Positions 24,679 to 34,245 of a stretch of DNA of 64,000 nt are shown in pieces (position 1 is the stretch's first letter; each line of letters starts with the position of its first letter). The translations under genes were made by a program, and so were the position numbers. Source of the DNA: Rhodospirillaceae bacterium (GTDB lineage: Bacteria > Pseudomonadota > Alphaproteobacteria > Azospirillales > Azospirillaceae); assembly GCA_029267445.1 (NCBI GenBank), contig JAJUIU010000005.1:1-64000 (forward strand), written 5' to 3'. The notes under the pieces are model-generated. The model was not told where the DNA came from and did no database searches. It saw only the letters and a program-made list of their open reading frames with translations.

Positions 24679-25101
24679 TTACTTCTGCGTCGCCAGGTAG
24701 GCCACGACGTCCTTGCGCTCCTGCTCGTTCGGCAGCTTGAAGACCATCTTCGTGCTGCCCTTCGCCTCCTTGCCCTGGTCGGCCAGGTACTTCTTCAGGA
24801 AGGCGTTCGGGTCCGGCAGATAGGCGATGATGTTCTCCGGCGTCCAGGTCAGCCCGGCCTCACCGGCGGCCTTGTTGATGTCGGAGTACCGGTAGCCCTC
24901 GACGGTGCCGGCCTGACGGCCGACGACACCGTTGAGGATCGGTCCGACGAGGTTCCGGGCGTCGGGGCCGACGCGATGGCAGGCCATGCACTTCTTGAAC
25001 ACGGCCTCGCCCTTCGCCGGATCGCCGTCCTGGGCGAGGGCGGGGGCGGCCGTCACCAGCGCGGTGCCGGCGACCAGAAGTGCCGCAAACACAGTCCTCA
25101 T
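24679..25101 (-). CDS. cycA: Cytochrome c2 / class I c-type cytochrome
   Basis: 140 residues with a Sec signal peptide (MRTVFAALLVAGTALVTAAP, cleavage after ALA at about 23). The haem motif CMACH is at 38-42, in KGEAVFKKCMACHRVG. The C-terminal ligand Met is in KGSTKMVFKLPNEQERKDVVAYL. These features match the soluble periplasmic cytochrome c2 that shuttles electrons from cytochrome bc1 to the reaction centre. The ATG at 25101 has GGAGG nine bases upstream. A PGC location between hemA and pufC fits donation to PufC or the reaction centre. Confidence 0.88.
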   Translation of the reverse strand: MRTVFAALLVAGTALVTAAPALAQDGDPAKGEAVFKKCMACHRVGPDARNLVGPILNGVVGRQAGTVEGYRYSDINKAAGEAGLTWTPENIIAYLPDPNAFLKKYLADQGKEAKGSTKMVFKLPNEQERKDVVAYLATQK

Positions 25102-25315
25102 TCTGAACATCCTCCCTATTGCGGACGCCGGCGTCGCGGAATGCGGGCCAGACGACAGAACCCATCGGGGCGCGACCACCGGCCAAAGTGACATCGTCTT
25201 GCATCGGCCTCGGTCAAGGCGACGGGACTACAACGCGCCTGATCCCGATTTAGCTCCGGACCTTGGCGACTTCATGGCGCCGGCGCTTGCTCGTCCGTGC
25301 CGAACGAGAAACGAA

Positions 25316-25349
25316 AAACCCGTGGAAGGCAAGGGCCTTCCACGGGTTT
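25316..25349 (-). terminator. Terminator of the crt-bch-puf superoperon
   Basis: 14-bp stem AAACCCGTGGAAGG / CCTTCCACGGGTTT with a 6-nt loop. Read on the minus strand it is followed by GGGTTTTTCGT. It lies about 100 bp beyond the pufC stop. A second hairpin precedes it at 25406-25436. Confidence 0.85.
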
Positions 25350-25405
25350 GACGTCGCCTTCGGGCTGAACCGATACCTCAGGACAGGTCCGTCGTCCTGT
25401 CGGGA

Positions 25406-25436
25406 CCGCGGCCGCCGGGGGGAAGGGCGGCCGCGG
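25406..25436 (-). other. GC-rich hairpin just after pufC
   Basis: 11-bp perfect stem CCGCGGCCGCC / GGCGGCCGCGG with a 9-nt loop, starting 11 bp after the pufC stop. It has no T-tract and may protect the 3' end of puf mRNA before the true terminator. Confidence 0.6.
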
Positions 25437-25446
25437 GCCGTGCGTG

Positions 25447-26517
25447 CTACTTCGCGACCACCGCCGAGGCGTCGACGGGGGCGGCGGAGGCGCTGCCCGG
25501 TGCGGCCTTGCGGTCCAGCTCCGGATAGGTCTCCAGCATGCCCTGGCCGTACAGGGGCTTGAAGATGCCCTGGTGGCAGGTGGCGCAGTTGGCCTTCGGC
25601 GCGTCGCCCAGCGGGCCCAGACGGAAGTCCGGGTAGGTGGGCTGCAGCGGCACCAGGTAGTCGGCGTTGAGCTGCCGGACCATCTGGATGCCGTGCCAGG
25701 CCGTGACCCGCTGCGGGGGGCTCTGCTCCCACGAGGCGAAGGCGCGGCTGTTGTGGCAGAAGGTGCAGTTGACCCCCAGGGATTCCGACATGTGGGCCAT
25801 CAGACTGTAGGTGTATTCGGTCTGCTGGATCGACGTCGTGTTCCCGGTCGGCAGCGCCGTGTTGCCGATCACGCGGATGGAGTTGTCCGCGTTCAGGAAG
25901 TAGGCGGAGTAGGGGTCCACCGGCAGGGACGACAGGTTCGCCGCCTCCGCCGGCTGGTTCTGGCCGTTGTGCCAGCCCGCCATGCCGCTGGCCGTGCGCT
26001 GGCCCGGATTGGCGAACCAGATCTCGGCCGGGACCGGCTGGCCGCGATGGCAGGTGTAGCAAGTCACGCCGACCTGGCCGACATGGGCCTCCCAGTCGAC
26101 GTTGATGGTCCGCGTCATCTGCAGCATGCGGCGGGAGACGATCTTCGTGTAGAGGCTGTCGGACGAGAAGTCCTCACCCTCCGCATGGCAATAGGCGCAG
26201 CCCTGCTCGGGCGACACCCATTCCGTGATGGCCGTCATCAGGCGCAGGAACTGCGTCTCCGGCAGATCGCCCAGGACCTGGACGTTCTGATAGACCTCGG
26301 CGGCGGTCGGGCCGCTCTGGTCCACCGGCTCCAGGACCGGCGGAAGCTGGTTCCGGTCCACCTGGGCCGCGACGGTGCGCGGGTTGTAGACCTGCTCCAT
26401 CGCCACGCCGCGATAGCCCGACTGGACGACATCCACCGGCGGACGCTCGAACGTGAAGAGGAGCCCGATGCCCGCGATCGCGACGATCACGAGCAGGATT
26501 CTGATGGTCATGCTCAT
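25447..26517 (-). CDS. pufC: Photosynthetic reaction centre tetraheme cytochrome c subunit
   Basis: 356 residues. Four haem motifs are present: CAYCH (107-111), CYTCH (153-157), CTFCH (251-255) and CATCH (311-315). Axial Met residues are in the helices before them, for example [11 protein letters not shown]. PufC docks on the periplasmic side of L-M and re-reduces the special pair. The N-terminus is a single hydrophobic helix ([21 protein letters not shown]) with no lipobox cysteine, so it is probably anchored by the uncleaved helix, not by lipid. The ATG overlaps the pufM stop; a longer frame upstream is inside pufM. Confidence 0.96.
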   Translation of the reverse strand: MSMTIRILLVIVAIAGIGLLFTFERPPVDVVQSGYRGVAMEQVYNPRTVAAQVDRNQLPPVLEPVDQSGPTAAEVYQNVQVLGDLPETQFLRLMTAITEWVSPEQGCAYCHAEGEDFSSDSLYTKIVSRRMLQMTRTINVDWEAHVGQVGVTCYTCHRGQPVPAEIWFANPGQRTASGMAGWHNGQNQPAEAANLSSLPVDPYSAYFLNADNSIRVIGNTALPTGNTTSIQQTEYTYSLMAHMSESLGVNCTFCHNSRAFASWEQSPPQRVTAWHGIQMVRQLNADYLVPLQPTYPDFRLGPLGDAPKANCATCHQGIFKPLYGQGMLETYPELDRKAAPGSASAAPVDASAVVAK

Positions 26518-27488
26518 TGCGGACCTCCCAGCAGGGTCGGGTCGGTCACCGGGGCGTAGACGGCCGGGTAGGCCGGCGCCACGCCGTGCTTGACGGCCCA
26601 GAGGTACCAGTTGTCGACCACCGTGCCGGTCAGAAGGATCCCGATGCCGCCCGCCAGCGGGCAGAGCACCGCGAACCACCAGGCCCAGCGATGGATCGAT
26701 TCAGCCGTGGCGTTGAAGCCCATGGTCCAGCGCCAGAACAGGCCGCCGCGTTCGAACGCCGTGCCGCGGTCGATGATCTGCTCCACCTCGCGTTCGGCGC
26801 CGAACTTGGCCGTGGCCAGCACGGTGGCGCCGTGCATGGCGAAAAGCAGGGTCGAGCCGTAGAGGAAGACGATCGAGAGCGCGTGGAACGGGTTGTAGAA
26901 CAGGTTGCCGTACCGGATGGAGAAGGCCGCCGTCCAGTCGAGGTGGGGGAAGATGCCGAAGGGCACGGCCTCCGCCCAGCTGCCCATCAGGATCGGGCGG
27001 ATGAAGCCCAGCACCAGATAGAGCCAGATGGCGGCGGCGAAGGCCCAGGCGACATGCGTGCCCATGCCGAGCATGCGGGCCCGACGGTAGGTGCGCACCC
27101 ACCATAGCAGGATGGAAAGCGTCAGGAAGAAGCCCGCCATCAGCCACCATCCGCCCTCGTTGAGCGGTGGGATCTCCAGCCCGTACTGGGGCGGCGGCGG
27201 CTCCAGCGCCAGCCAGGGAAGCTGGCGGATGAACTCGATCGGATCCCAGTTCACCGAGGCCCACATGTTCAGCCCGATGATCTCGATGGCGATGATGCCG
27301 CAGAGGATCGAGGCCCAGCCGAACCAGCCGATGTAGACCGGGCCGACCTGGGCGTCGCCGAACTTGCCGAGCAGGTAGACGAAGCGCGGCTTCAGCTGCC
27401 GCACCCAGGGGCCGGCTTCCAGCGGCACGCCCTCATAGGCCGGGCCGTGGATCTGGACCTGGTTGAAAATGTTCTGATATTCGGCCAT
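26514..27488 (-). CDS. pufM: Photosynthetic reaction centre M subunit
   Basis: 324 residues, five transmembrane helices. Recognisable segments: [19 protein letters not shown] at the N-terminus, the special-pair region [43 protein letters not shown] with BChl and Fe-ligand histidines, and [21 protein letters not shown] with the second Fe-ligand His. The C-terminal extension after [10 protein letters not shown] is typical of species with PufC. A GGAGG ribosome site precedes the ATG. Appears intact, unlike the adjacent pufL. Confidence 0.97.
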   Translation of the reverse strand: MAEYQNIFNQVQIHGPAYEGVPLEAGPWVRQLKPRFVYLLGKFGDAQVGPVYIGWFGWASILCGIIAIEIIGLNMWASVNWDPIEFIRQLPWLALEPPPPQYGLEIPPLNEGGWWLMAGFFLTLSILLWWVRTYRRARMLGMGTHVAWAFAAAIWLYLVLGFIRPILMGSWAEAVPFGIFPHLDWTAAFSIRYGNLFYNPFHALSIVFLYGSTLLFAMHGATVLATAKFGAEREVEQIIDRGTAFERGGLFWRWTMGFNATAESIHRWAWWFAVLCPLAGGIGILLTGTVVDNWYLWAVKHGVAPAYPAVYAPVTDPTLLGGPQ

Positions 27489-27498
27489 CGCAGCCTCC

Positions 27499-27561
27499 TC
27501 AGTTCGGCCAGATCGGCAGGTTCAGCCACCAGCCCCACCACTCGGGCCAGCCGCGCGTCTA
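27499..27561 (-). pseudogene. pufL: Conserved C-terminal tail of pufL downstream of the premature TAG
   Basis: Reading past the TAG in frame gives [19 protein letters not shown] and then TGA at 27501-27499, next to the pufM ribosome site. This is the expected L-subunit C-terminus, with the TAG standing exactly where Trp is expected (SGPF-W-TRGW). The tail has no frameshift and keeps its Trp-rich pattern, so the lesion is recent, is suppressed, or is a sequence error. Full-length L would be 280 residues, the normal size. Confidence 0.9.
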
Positions 27562-28341
27562 GAACGGGCCGCTGATCACGATGCAGACAGCGCTCCAGAA
27601 CCCGGCGCTGAGCGCCAGGAAGAGGCCCAGCCGGTGGATGCCCAGCGTGCCGATCGAGTAGCCGATCGTGTCGCGGAAGAACGTGTTCTCGTGCTCCGCC
27701 GTCTTCACCACGTCCTGCTTCCCGTTGTCCGTCTTGCCGGGGTTGACCGCCGACAGGACCAGCGCGCCGTGCAGCGACAGCGCGAAGGTGGTCAGGAAGA
27801 AGAAGGACACGGCGATCATGTGCGCCGGGTTGTAGTGGAAGTGCAGGTACTGGTAGCCGACGTTCGACACCCAATCGAGGTGGCTCCAGATCCCGTACGG
27901 GAACCCGTGCCCCCAGGCGCCCATCAGCACCGGGCGGATGACGACCAGGGTGAAGTAGGCGAAGACCGCGACGCCGTAGGCCACGGGCACGTGATAGCCC
28001 ATGCCGAGCTTGCGGGAGATCTCGGCCTGTCGCAGGGCCCACGATACGAAGGCCCCCAAGGCGCAGATCGTGATCAGCTGCCAGAGCCCGCCCTCCTTCA
28101 GGGGAGCGAGCGCCAGACCGTAACTGATGTCCGGCGGTGCGATGTTGATCTGCCAGATGTTCCAGGTGGGCCCGAGGGCCGCCCCGTAGATGATCAGCGC
28201 CGTGCCGAGGAACGTGAAGAAGATCGTCGTGACCCCGAAGAAGCCGACATAGAACGGCCCCACCCAGAAGTCGAAGAGATCTCCCCCGATCAACGTCCCT
28301 CCGCGGACGCGGTACTTTTTCTCAAAGTTGAGCATGGCCAT
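27559..28341 (-). CDS. pufL: Photosynthetic reaction centre L subunit, ending early at an in-frame TAG
   Basis: 260 residues up to a TAG at 27561-27559. All five membrane helices are present: the start [21 protein letters not shown], the helix ending [14 protein letters not shown] with the BChl and Fe-ligand His residues, and [25 protein letters not shown]. It stops after CIVISGPF. Family members continue with a Trp and a Trp-rich periplasmic tail, and here that tail follows in the same frame (next feature). A single G-to-A change in TGG explains the stop. The start has a GGGGGG ribosome site; a strong hairpin separates it from pufA. Confidence 0.93.
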   Translation of the reverse strand: MAMLNFEKKYRVRGGTLIGGDLFDFWVGPFYVGFFGVTTIFFTFLGTALIIYGAALGPTWNIWQINIAPPDISYGLALAPLKEGGLWQLITICALGAFVSWALRQAEISRKLGMGYHVPVAYGVAVFAYFTLVVIRPVLMGAWGHGFPYGIWSHLDWVSNVGYQYLHFHYNPAHMIAVSFFFLTTFALSLHGALVLSAVNPGKTDNGKQDVVKTAEHENTFFRDTIGYSIGTLGIHRLGLFLALSAGFWSAVCIVISGPF

Positions 28342-28395
28342 GTTCGGTTCCCCCCGTCAGGCAGCCCGGGATGAAGGGCGAGATGCGTACCGAGC

Positions 28396-28445
28396 CGCCG
28401 GCGGCGCCGGGTGCGGGAAGACCCGCACCCAACGCGCCGCCGGCG
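28396..28445 (-). other. pufA-pufL intercistronic mRNA hairpin
   Basis: Very strong stem: a 12-bp outer arm (CGCCGGCGGCGC, 28396-28407, with its complement 28434-28445) and a 9-bp inner arm (GGGTGCGGG / CCCGCACCC) closing a 4-nt loop AAGA. The interior has one unpaired base on one side and three on the other. In Rhodobacter, a hairpin here blocks 3'-5' decay and keeps pufBA mRNA more abundant than pufLM. Confidence 0.85.
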
Positions 28446-28466
28446 TAGACCCGATGTCCGCGGCAG

Positions 28467-28652
28467 TTACTTGCCGGCGGGCAGCGTGGAGAACTGGACG
28501 GCACTCGTGCGCGCGGCACTCGGGCCTTCGATCCAGTTGAAGCGATCCGTGCTCAGCAGGATGAAGTGGATCAGGATCGCCAGACCGAACAGGAAGGTGG
28601 CGAGCGCCACCAGGGCCCTGCGCGGATCGAAAAGCAGCCAAATACGCCACAT
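28467..28652 (-). CDS. pufA: LH1 antenna alpha polypeptide
   Basis: 61 residues. [20 protein letters not shown] is the classical LH1-alpha N-terminus, followed by the single membrane helix with the BChl-ligand His in [19 protein letters not shown] and a periplasmic tail. It pairs with PufB to form the ring around the reaction centre. Appears complete. Lies 10 bp after pufB. Confidence 0.97.
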   Translation of the reverse strand: MWRIWLLFDPRRALVALATFLFGLAILIHFILLSTDRFNWIEGPSAARTSAVQFSTLPAGK

Positions 28653-28662
28653 GGTCGCCTCC

Positions 28663-28884
28663 TTACGCGATGAAGCTGGTGACGACGGTCATGGCCGTCT
28701 GGATGCTGTCCTGCAGGGACGCATACCCCTGCACGCCAGGGAACCACGGCCGCCACGACCACACGAGGAAGTGCGCGACGATCGCGATTACCGTGAAGAT
28801 GATGAAGCTCGTCATGAAGAGTTGGTGGAACTCCCGAGCCTCAGCCCCTGTCAGACCCGACAGGGAGGAGCTTGAGTCACTCAT
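28663..28884 (-). CDS. pufB: LH1 antenna beta polypeptide
   Basis: 73 residues. [20 protein letters not shown] is the canonical beta N-terminus with the first conserved His. The helix contains the BChl-ligand His in [19 protein letters not shown]. The C-terminal extension of about 20 residues ([20 protein letters not shown]) ends in a second mildly hydrophobic stretch. A GGAGG ribosome site lies 6 bp before the ATG. Confidence 0.97.
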   Translation of the reverse strand: MSDSSSSLSGLTGAEAREFHQLFMTSFIIFTVIAIVAHFLVWSWRPWFPGVQGYASLQDSIQTAMTVVTSFIA

Positions 28885-28917
28885 TGCTACCTCCTCAACT
28901 AAGGCCTTACGGCCGTT

Positions 28918-28941
28918 ACGTGCCTGCTTTCACAGGCACGT
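28918..28941 (-). other. Hairpin 1 between bchZ and pufB
   Basis: 9-bp perfect stem ACGTGCCTG / CAGGCACGT with a 6-nt loop, about 35 bp upstream of pufB. It could stabilise the 5' end of processed pufBA mRNA. Confidence 0.6.
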
Positions 28942-28973
28942 AGCCCTGGCGAACGTCGCCACGACTAGGGTGA

Positions 28974-28992
28974 CGCCCGGGATTCCCGGGCG
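28974..28992 (-). other. Hairpin 2 between bchZ and pufB
   Basis: 8-bp perfect stem CGCCCGGG / CCCGGGCG with a 3-nt loop, 34 bp after the bchZ stop. There is no T-tract, so it is more likely an RNA-processing or attenuation element than a full terminator. Rhodobacter has pufQ in this interval; here no pufQ-like ORF is present in the 141 bp. Confidence 0.6.
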
Positions 28993-29025
28993 AATTCTTG
29001 TGAAATCGCGTGGCGGCGGTGCCTG

Positions 29026-30483
29026 TCATGCGGCACGTCCTTCCGCCAGGGCGGTGCTCGCGTTGGCGACGCGATCCGCCGTGACCCGTTCCTCGCCGTT
29101 CTTCCGCGCCAGCCGCTCGGCCGCGTCGCGCAGACGCTTGGCGGCGGAGATGCGGATCAGAACGGGATGGCTCTCGACGATCTCGTCGAGAGCCAGCTTG
29201 GCGGCGTCGTCCCAGGGCAGCTCGGCATGCAGGCGGGAGGGGGTGGCCTCCACCTTGTCCATGTCGGTCGCCAGCGGGAGGATGTGGAAAAGCGCGTCGA
29301 ACAGGGCGTTGCAGACTTCCTGGACGACGTAGGTGGCACCGGAATAGCCCATGAAGGGCGTGCCCGTGTGCCGCCGGATGATGGCGCCCGGGAAGGAGGC
29401 GGGGATGAAGATCGCCCGGCCGCCGACCTCGGCGAGGTACATGCGCTCGTTGTAGCTGCCGAACAGCACCAGCGGCGTCTTCGTCCGCACCAGCTCGCGC
29501 GCCTCGTCGTTGTCCGGCTTGACGCCGGGACGGCGGCTGATCGCGAAGTTGCAGGGCAGGCCCATCTCCTCCTCGAGGAAATGGCGCAGGCCGCGCGCGT
29601 GCGTTTCGTTGGCGACGATGCCGAAGCTGGCCGTGCCGAAGAAGTCCTGGGTCACCGACCGCCAGAGGTCCCACAGCGGCTTGATGGTCGTGTGCTTCTC
29701 CCGCTCGATGAACGGCTCCGGGTCCAGGCCCAGCAGCTCGCCCAGCGCGCGCAGGAACTTCGTGGTGGAATGCAGGCCGATGGGGGCCTGCAGATAGGGC
29801 TTGTCCAGTGCCTCGCAGAGCAGGCGGCCGAACTCCCGGTACATGCAGATGTTCACGTCGGCGTCGACGAGGCGCGGCACGTCCATGAGGTGGCTGCCGA
29901 GCGGGAAGGTCATGTTGACCTCGGCCCCGATGCCCTCCACCAGACGGCGGATCTCCGCCAGGTCGGACCAGGTGTTGAAGTAGCCGTAGATGGGGCCGAT
30001 GATGTTGACGCGCGGCTTGTCGCCCTCCTTGCGGGGCTTCGCCTTCGGCATCACGCCCTTGCGGGCGCCGAACTCGTTCCAGAGCCAGAACATGGCCCGG
30101 TTGGCGCTCTGCCACTGGTCCTCGTCGATGGTGCGCGGCAGGAAGCGCATGATGTTGGTGCCTTCCGGCGTCACACCGCCGCCGATCATCTCCGCGATCG
30201 AGCCGGTGACGACGACGCTGGGCAGGCCGGGGTCGAGCGTCTCATGCGCCCGCTTCATCGCCTTCTCGGTCCCGTGCTGGCCGAGCTCCTCCTCGGCCAA
30301 GCCGGTGACGACGATCGGCAGCTCGTGCGGGGGCAGGGCGTCGGTGTAGTGCAGCACCGAGGTGACCGGCAGGTTCTCGCAGCCCACCGGGCCGTCGATG
30401 ATGCATTGCAGGCCCTTGATCGCCGTGAAGACGTAGACAGAGCCCCAGTAGCCGCCGGCGCGGTCCAGATCCTGGATCAGCAT
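29026..30483 (-). CDS. bchZ: Chlorophyllide a reductase subunit Z
   Basis: 485 residues, NifK-like subunit of the chlorophyllide oxidoreductase (BchXYZ) that reduces ring B to give the bacteriochlorin. Conserved: [45 protein letters not shown] with cluster-binding Cys, [20 protein letters not shown] and [18 protein letters not shown]. The ATG at 30483 overlaps the bchY stop by 7 bp; longer in-frame sequence upstream is inside bchY. The C-terminus includes a PCP-reductase-like domain ([18 protein letters not shown]). Confidence 0.96.
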   Translation of the reverse strand: MLIQDLDRAGGYWGSVYVFTAIKGLQCIIDGPVGCENLPVTSVLHYTDALPPHELPIVVTGLAEEELGQHGTEKAMKRAHETLDPGLPSVVVTGSIAEMIGGGVTPEGTNIMRFLPRTIDEDQWQSANRAMFWLWNEFGARKGVMPKAKPRKEGDKPRVNIIGPIYGYFNTWSDLAEIRRLVEGIGAEVNMTFPLGSHLMDVPRLVDADVNICMYREFGRLLCEALDKPYLQAPIGLHSTTKFLRALGELLGLDPEPFIEREKHTTIKPLWDLWRSVTQDFFGTASFGIVANETHARGLRHFLEEEMGLPCNFAISRRPGVKPDNDEARELVRTKTPLVLFGSYNERMYLAEVGGRAIFIPASFPGAIIRRHTGTPFMGYSGATYVVQEVCNALFDALFHILPLATDMDKVEATPSRLHAELPWDDAAKLALDEIVESHPVLIRISAAKRLRDAAERLARKNGEERVTADRVANASTALAEGRAA

Positions 30484-32105
30484 GGCGCGTCCTCCGCCAC
30501 CGACGTCTTCTCCTTCGCGGCTTTGGCGGCGAGTGCGGCGTTCTTCTTGCGGAATTCCGGCCGGTCCTTCGGCACGTCCTCCCACACGCCGGCCGCGTGG
30601 CCGGTGCCGACACCCTCGAAGAACTCCCGCATCGTGTCGAAGCGGTGCTTGTTGCCCAGGGCGGCGTTGACCACCTGCGCCAGCGAACCCGCACCGGCCG
30701 GACCCATCAGGGGGCGCGCGGAGATCAGGTTGGTGAAGTAGAGGCCGGGGATCGCCAGCTCCTTCGCCTTCTGCACCACGGGCGTGGTGCCGATGGCGAG
30801 GTCGGGCTTGACCTCCTTCATCGCGGCGACGTCCTGCTCCAGCGAGGCGCGGTACTGCACGTGGACGCCGCGCGCCTCCAGCCACTCGCGATCGGGGTCC
30901 GACCAGCGGGTGCGGGGGCAGGCGGTGCCGACATAGGGCACCTCGGCCCCGCTCTCGATCAGCAGCCGGGCGACCAGCAGCTCCGAACCTTCGTAGCCGG
31001 AGAGCGTGATCCGCCCCTTGATCGGCTTGGCCGACAAGGCACCCCGGATGGCCGGCAGGAAGCGGGCCTTGGCCGCGTCCACCAGCTTGTCGGCCACGTT
31101 GCAGGCCTTGCCGATGGCCTCCAGCCACGCGGCCGTGCCGTCATGCCCGACGGGGGCGGAGCCGACCATGGTGCGGCCGGCCGCTTGGAACTCCCGGTAG
31201 ACGGCCGTGTAGAAGGGATGGATGGCGGCCACAGCCGCGCAGTCCAGCGCCGCGTAAAGCTCGCGCCATTCGCGCGTCGGGACGACCGGCCCGGCGGCGA
31301 GGCCGAGCGGCTCCAGCATCATGCCGATGCCGACCGGGTCGGCGGGGAACATCTCCCCCACAAGGGTGACCGTCGGCTTGTCGCTCACGCCTTGGCGGGG
31401 TGCCGCGACCGGCCCCTGCTCGGCCTCCAGCCGGGCATAGTTCAGCATGGCGCCGGCGAGCACGTCCTTGGCCTCCGCATGGGTCGGAACGCCGAAGCCC
31501 GGCACGTCGATCCCGATGATCCGGACGCCGTTGATCTCCTTGGGCAGGAGGCGCAGCGGCACGCCGGACGCCGTCGGGACGCAGAGGTTGGTGATGACCA
31601 CCGCGTCGTACTTCTCAGGATCCGCCAGCTTGAAGACGGCCTCGCGGATGTCCTCGAACAGCTTGCCGGTGACCAGCGTCTCCGAGTTGAAGGGGACGTA
31701 GCCGACGGACCGGCGGGCGCCGTAGAAGTGGCTGGTGAAGGTCAGGCCGTAGACGCAGCAGGCGGACCCCGAGAGCACGGTGGCCGTGCGGCGCATGCGC
31801 AGGCCCACCCGCAAGGACCCGAAAGCCGGGCACATGCTCTGCGGCTGGTCGTGCGGGCCCTGCGGATAATCCTCCGCGTAGCGCTGCATCACGTCGCCGA
31901 GGCCGGCCTTCGCGGCCGCTTCGCGCATGCCCGCCTTGTTGTGGCAGCCCATCCCGTCGCCGGACGTGTCCAGCTTCGGCGCGCAGCCGCCCACGGACGA
32001 GCCCTCCGGTACCGGATCGGCCTTCGCCGCGGCGCCCACGGCGTCGTAGACGATCTCCGCCGATGTCTCGGCCCCCTTCGTCGCGTGCCTGTCGTGGATG
32101 TCCAT
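30477..32105 (-). CDS. bchY: Chlorophyllide a reductase subunit Y
   Basis: 542 residues, NifD-like partner of BchZ. The N-terminal half has cluster-ligand segments [35 protein letters not shown] and [11 protein letters not shown]. Later motifs are [33 protein letters not shown] and [19 protein letters not shown]. It is somewhat longer than Rhodobacter BchY because of an N-terminal extension and a Lys/Ala-rich tail. The start has a GGGAG ribosome site; bchX ends 24 bp upstream. Confidence 0.95.
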   Translation of the reverse strand: MDIHDRHATKGAETSAEIVYDAVGAAAKADPVPEGSSVGGCAPKLDTSGDGMGCHNKAGMREAAAKAGLGDVMQRYAEDYPQGPHDQPQSMCPAFGSLRVGLRMRRTATVLSGSACCVYGLTFTSHFYGARRSVGYVPFNSETLVTGKLFEDIREAVFKLADPEKYDAVVITNLCVPTASGVPLRLLPKEINGVRIIGIDVPGFGVPTHAEAKDVLAGAMLNYARLEAEQGPVAAPRQGVSDKPTVTLVGEMFPADPVGIGMMLEPLGLAAGPVVPTREWRELYAALDCAAVAAIHPFYTAVYREFQAAGRTMVGSAPVGHDGTAAWLEAIGKACNVADKLVDAAKARFLPAIRGALSAKPIKGRITLSGYEGSELLVARLLIESGAEVPYVGTACPRTRWSDPDREWLEARGVHVQYRASLEQDVAAMKEVKPDLAIGTTPVVQKAKELAIPGLYFTNLISARPLMGPAGAGSLAQVVNAALGNKHRFDTMREFFEGVGTGHAAGVWEDVPKDRPEFRKKNAALAAKAAKEKTSVAEDAPC

Positions 32106-32129
32106 GGCCGTCTCCCGCGTTCCCCGGCC

Positions 32130-33161
32130 TCAGACCGTGTCGTAGATGACTTCGAGGGACGGCTTGGACACGGCGGCCTTGCCGCACATGTCCTCCATGG
32201 TCGCCGGCGTCAGCACCACGTCGCGGCCGACACTCTCCCCGCTGAACAGGCCCAGTAGGCCATCCTGGGAGAGGGGAGTCGGACGCTGCGGCGGTGCTTC
32301 GGCGACGTTGCGGGCCAGCTCCTCGAACAGGGCGCCCCACTGGCCGCCGGGCTTACCGATGATCTCGTAGTTGGCCGACTTGCGGCGGATGTCCTCATGC
32401 GCCGGGATCGAGGCCAGGACGGGGATGCCGACCGACTCCGCGAAGGCCGCGGCCTCGCCGGTGCCGTCATCCTTGTTCACGACCATGCCGGCGACGCCGA
32501 CATTGCCGCCCAGCTTGCGGAAATACTCCACCGCCGAGCAGACGTTGTTGGCGACGTAGAGCGACTGGAGGTCGTTGGAGCCGACGACGATGACCTTCTG
32601 GCACATGTCGCGGGCGATCGGCAGGCCGAAGCCGCCGCACACCACGTCGCCCAGGAAGTCCAGCAGGACGAAGTCGAAGCCCCAGTCGTGGAAGCCCAGC
32701 TTCTCCAGCGTCTCGAAGCCGTGGATGATGCCGCGCCCGCCGCAGCCGCGACCGACCTCCGGCCCGCCCAGCTCCATGGCGAAGACGCCGTCGCGGATGA
32801 AGCAGACGTCGCCGATCTCGACCTGCTCTCCCGCCAGCTTCTTGCGGGTGGAGGTCTCGATGATCGTCGGGCAGGCCTTGCCGCCGAACAGGAGGGAGGT
32901 GGTGTCGCTCTTGGGATCGCAGCCGATCAGCAGGACCTTCTTGCCCTGCTGGGCCATCATGTAGCTGAGGTTGGCGAGCGTGAAGCTCTTGCCGATGCCG
33001 CCCTTGCCGTAGATCGCGATGATCTGCGTTTCCTTCTTCACCGGTCCCGTATGGACCGGGTCAGGCTCCTGGGACGCCTCGTGCCGCAGGTTCTCCCGCA
33101 GGGTCGACTGCGGATCGGGCTTGGCTCGGTCGGCATCGGGCACGCGCAGGACCACGTTCAT
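32130..33161 (-). CDS. bchX: Chlorophyllide a reductase iron protein X
   Basis: 343-residue NifH-like ATPase donating electrons to BchYZ. P-loop [20 protein letters not shown], cluster motif [19 protein letters not shown] and [19 protein letters not shown] provide the nucleotide site and the two cluster Cys. The ATG at 33161 overlaps the bchC stop (ATGA) and has GGAGG nine bases upstream; an ATG two codons earlier abuts the ribosome site and is less likely. Confidence 0.96.
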   Translation of the reverse strand: MNVVLRVPDADRAKPDPQSTLRENLRHEASQEPDPVHTGPVKKETQIIAIYGKGGIGKSFTLANLSYMMAQQGKKVLLIGCDPKSDTTSLLFGGKACPTIIETSTRKKLAGEQVEIGDVCFIRDGVFAMELGGPEVGRGCGGRGIIHGFETLEKLGFHDWGFDFVLLDFLGDVVCGGFGLPIARDMCQKVIVVGSNDLQSLYVANNVCSAVEYFRKLGGNVGVAGMVVNKDDGTGEAAAFAESVGIPVLASIPAHEDIRRKSANYEIIGKPGGQWGALFEELARNVAEAPPQRPTPLSQDGLLGLFSGESVGRDVVLTPATMEDMCGKAAVSKPSLEVIYDTV

Positions 33162-34093
33162 GAGCATCCCCTCCAATCCAAGATCATTTTCAGGCACGCG
33201 GGGTCGCCGAAGGCCGTGCGGTACGCCGCGTCGGCCTGGGCCGCCTCGTGCCGGTGCGTGATGAGCCCGTCGAGCGACAGGCGGCCGGATTCCATGAGGC
33301 TCTTCACGGCCACCAGGTCCGGTTCCTTCCATTCCGCCGCGATCCTCAGGCGCGCCTCGCGCATGAAGGCCGGCGGAAAGGAGAAGCTGAGCGGCTCGCT
33401 GTAGAAGCCGGCGAGGACGATCTCCCCGCCCCGGCGCAGCCGCGCGATGAGCGTGTCCAGCAGCTTGGAGTCGCCGCTGACATCGTAGATGGAACTGTAG
33501 TCGCGGCGCGGGTCGGCGTCGGGCGCCAACACGGGATATCCCTCGGCGCCGGACTGGCGGACGGGGTTCGTCTCCCACACGGTGGGTGCCTCGCCGCCCA
33601 TGGCGAGCGCGATACGCGCCAGCAGCCGGCCCAGCACGCCGTGGCCGACGATCAGGTCGGGCAGGGCGCCTTCGGCCACCGCGTGGTAGGCGGTGGCGGC
33701 CAAGGCCAGAAGCACCGCCTGCTCCCCATACTTGGCGTCCACCGGGGTCACCCGGGCGCCGGGAACGATCACGCGCTTGGCGGCACCGCCGAACAGGCCG
33801 CGCACGTCGCCATAGCACTTGGCACCGGGGACGAAGACCATGTCACCGACCCGGCCGCCGGACCTGGATCCGGCCTCCACCACCGTGCCGACGGACTCGT
33901 AGCCGGGCACCAGCGGATAGCCCATGCCGGGGAAGGGCGGCATCCGGCCCTGCCAGAGCAGACGCTCCGTGCCGGTGCTGATCCCGCTCCAGGCGATATC
34001 GACCACCACGTCCTCGTCCCCCTGGGGGACGAGATCGACCCGCCTGAGCGCGATGCGCTCCGGTTCTTCGAGGACGATTGCGAGGGTGTTCAT
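33158..34093 (-). CDS. bchC: Bacteriochlorophyllide a dehydrogenase
   Basis: 311-residue medium-chain dehydrogenase-like enzyme that oxidises the 3-hydroxyethyl group to the acetyl group of bacteriochlorophyllide a. N-terminus [20 protein letters not shown], substrate domain [20 protein letters not shown], then the Rossmann part ([26 protein letters not shown]-like [14 protein letters not shown]). First gene of the bchCXYZ-puf segment, with its own PpsR-controlled promoter. The start at 34093 avoids 15 unconserved residues. Confidence 0.94.
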   Translation of the reverse strand: MNTLAIVLEEPERIALRRVDLVPQGDEDVVVDIAWSGISTGTERLLWQGRMPPFPGMGYPLVPGYESVGTVVEAGSRSGGRVGDMVFVPGAKCYGDVRGLFGGAAKRVIVPGARVTPVDAKYGEQAVLLALAATAYHAVAEGALPDLIVGHGVLGRLLARIALAMGGEAPTVWETNPVRQSGAEGYPVLAPDADPRRDYSSIYDVSGDSKLLDTLIARLRRGGEIVLAGFYSEPLSFSFPPAFMREARLRIAAEWKEPDLVAVKSLMESGRLSLDGLITHRHEAAQADAAYRTAFGDPACLKMILDWRGCS

Positions 34094-34138
34094 GGGGACA
34101 CCAGGACTGACATGCCTATTCCAGCCTATGAGGCTCAA

Positions 34139-34182
34139 TGTCAGTCTAGCTTGACATAATGGAATGTCAAGTCAGGCTTACG
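34139..34182. promoter_or_regulatory. bchC promoter with two PpsR/CrtJ sites 8 bp apart
   Basis: TGTCAGTCTAGCTTGACA (34139-34156) is a perfect TGT-N12-ACA site. After exactly 8 bp comes TGTCAAGTCAGGCTTACG (34165-34182), TGT-N12-ACG. On the minus strand TTGACA (34170-34165), a 16-bp spacer and TAGACT (34148-34143) form a promoter embedded in both sites. This matches the cooperative two-palindrome layout known at Rhodobacter bchC. Confidence 0.8.
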
Positions 34183-34245
34183 TCAATTCGACAAAGATTA
34201 TGGACATCGCCCGCGACGCGCGTGGCGGGCGGCGGCGCGCCTGGA

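Noticed and set aside
28885-29025. Possible pufQ gene between bchZ and pufB
   Set aside because: The interval is 141 bp with hairpins and no minus-strand ORF having a PufQ-like membrane segment.
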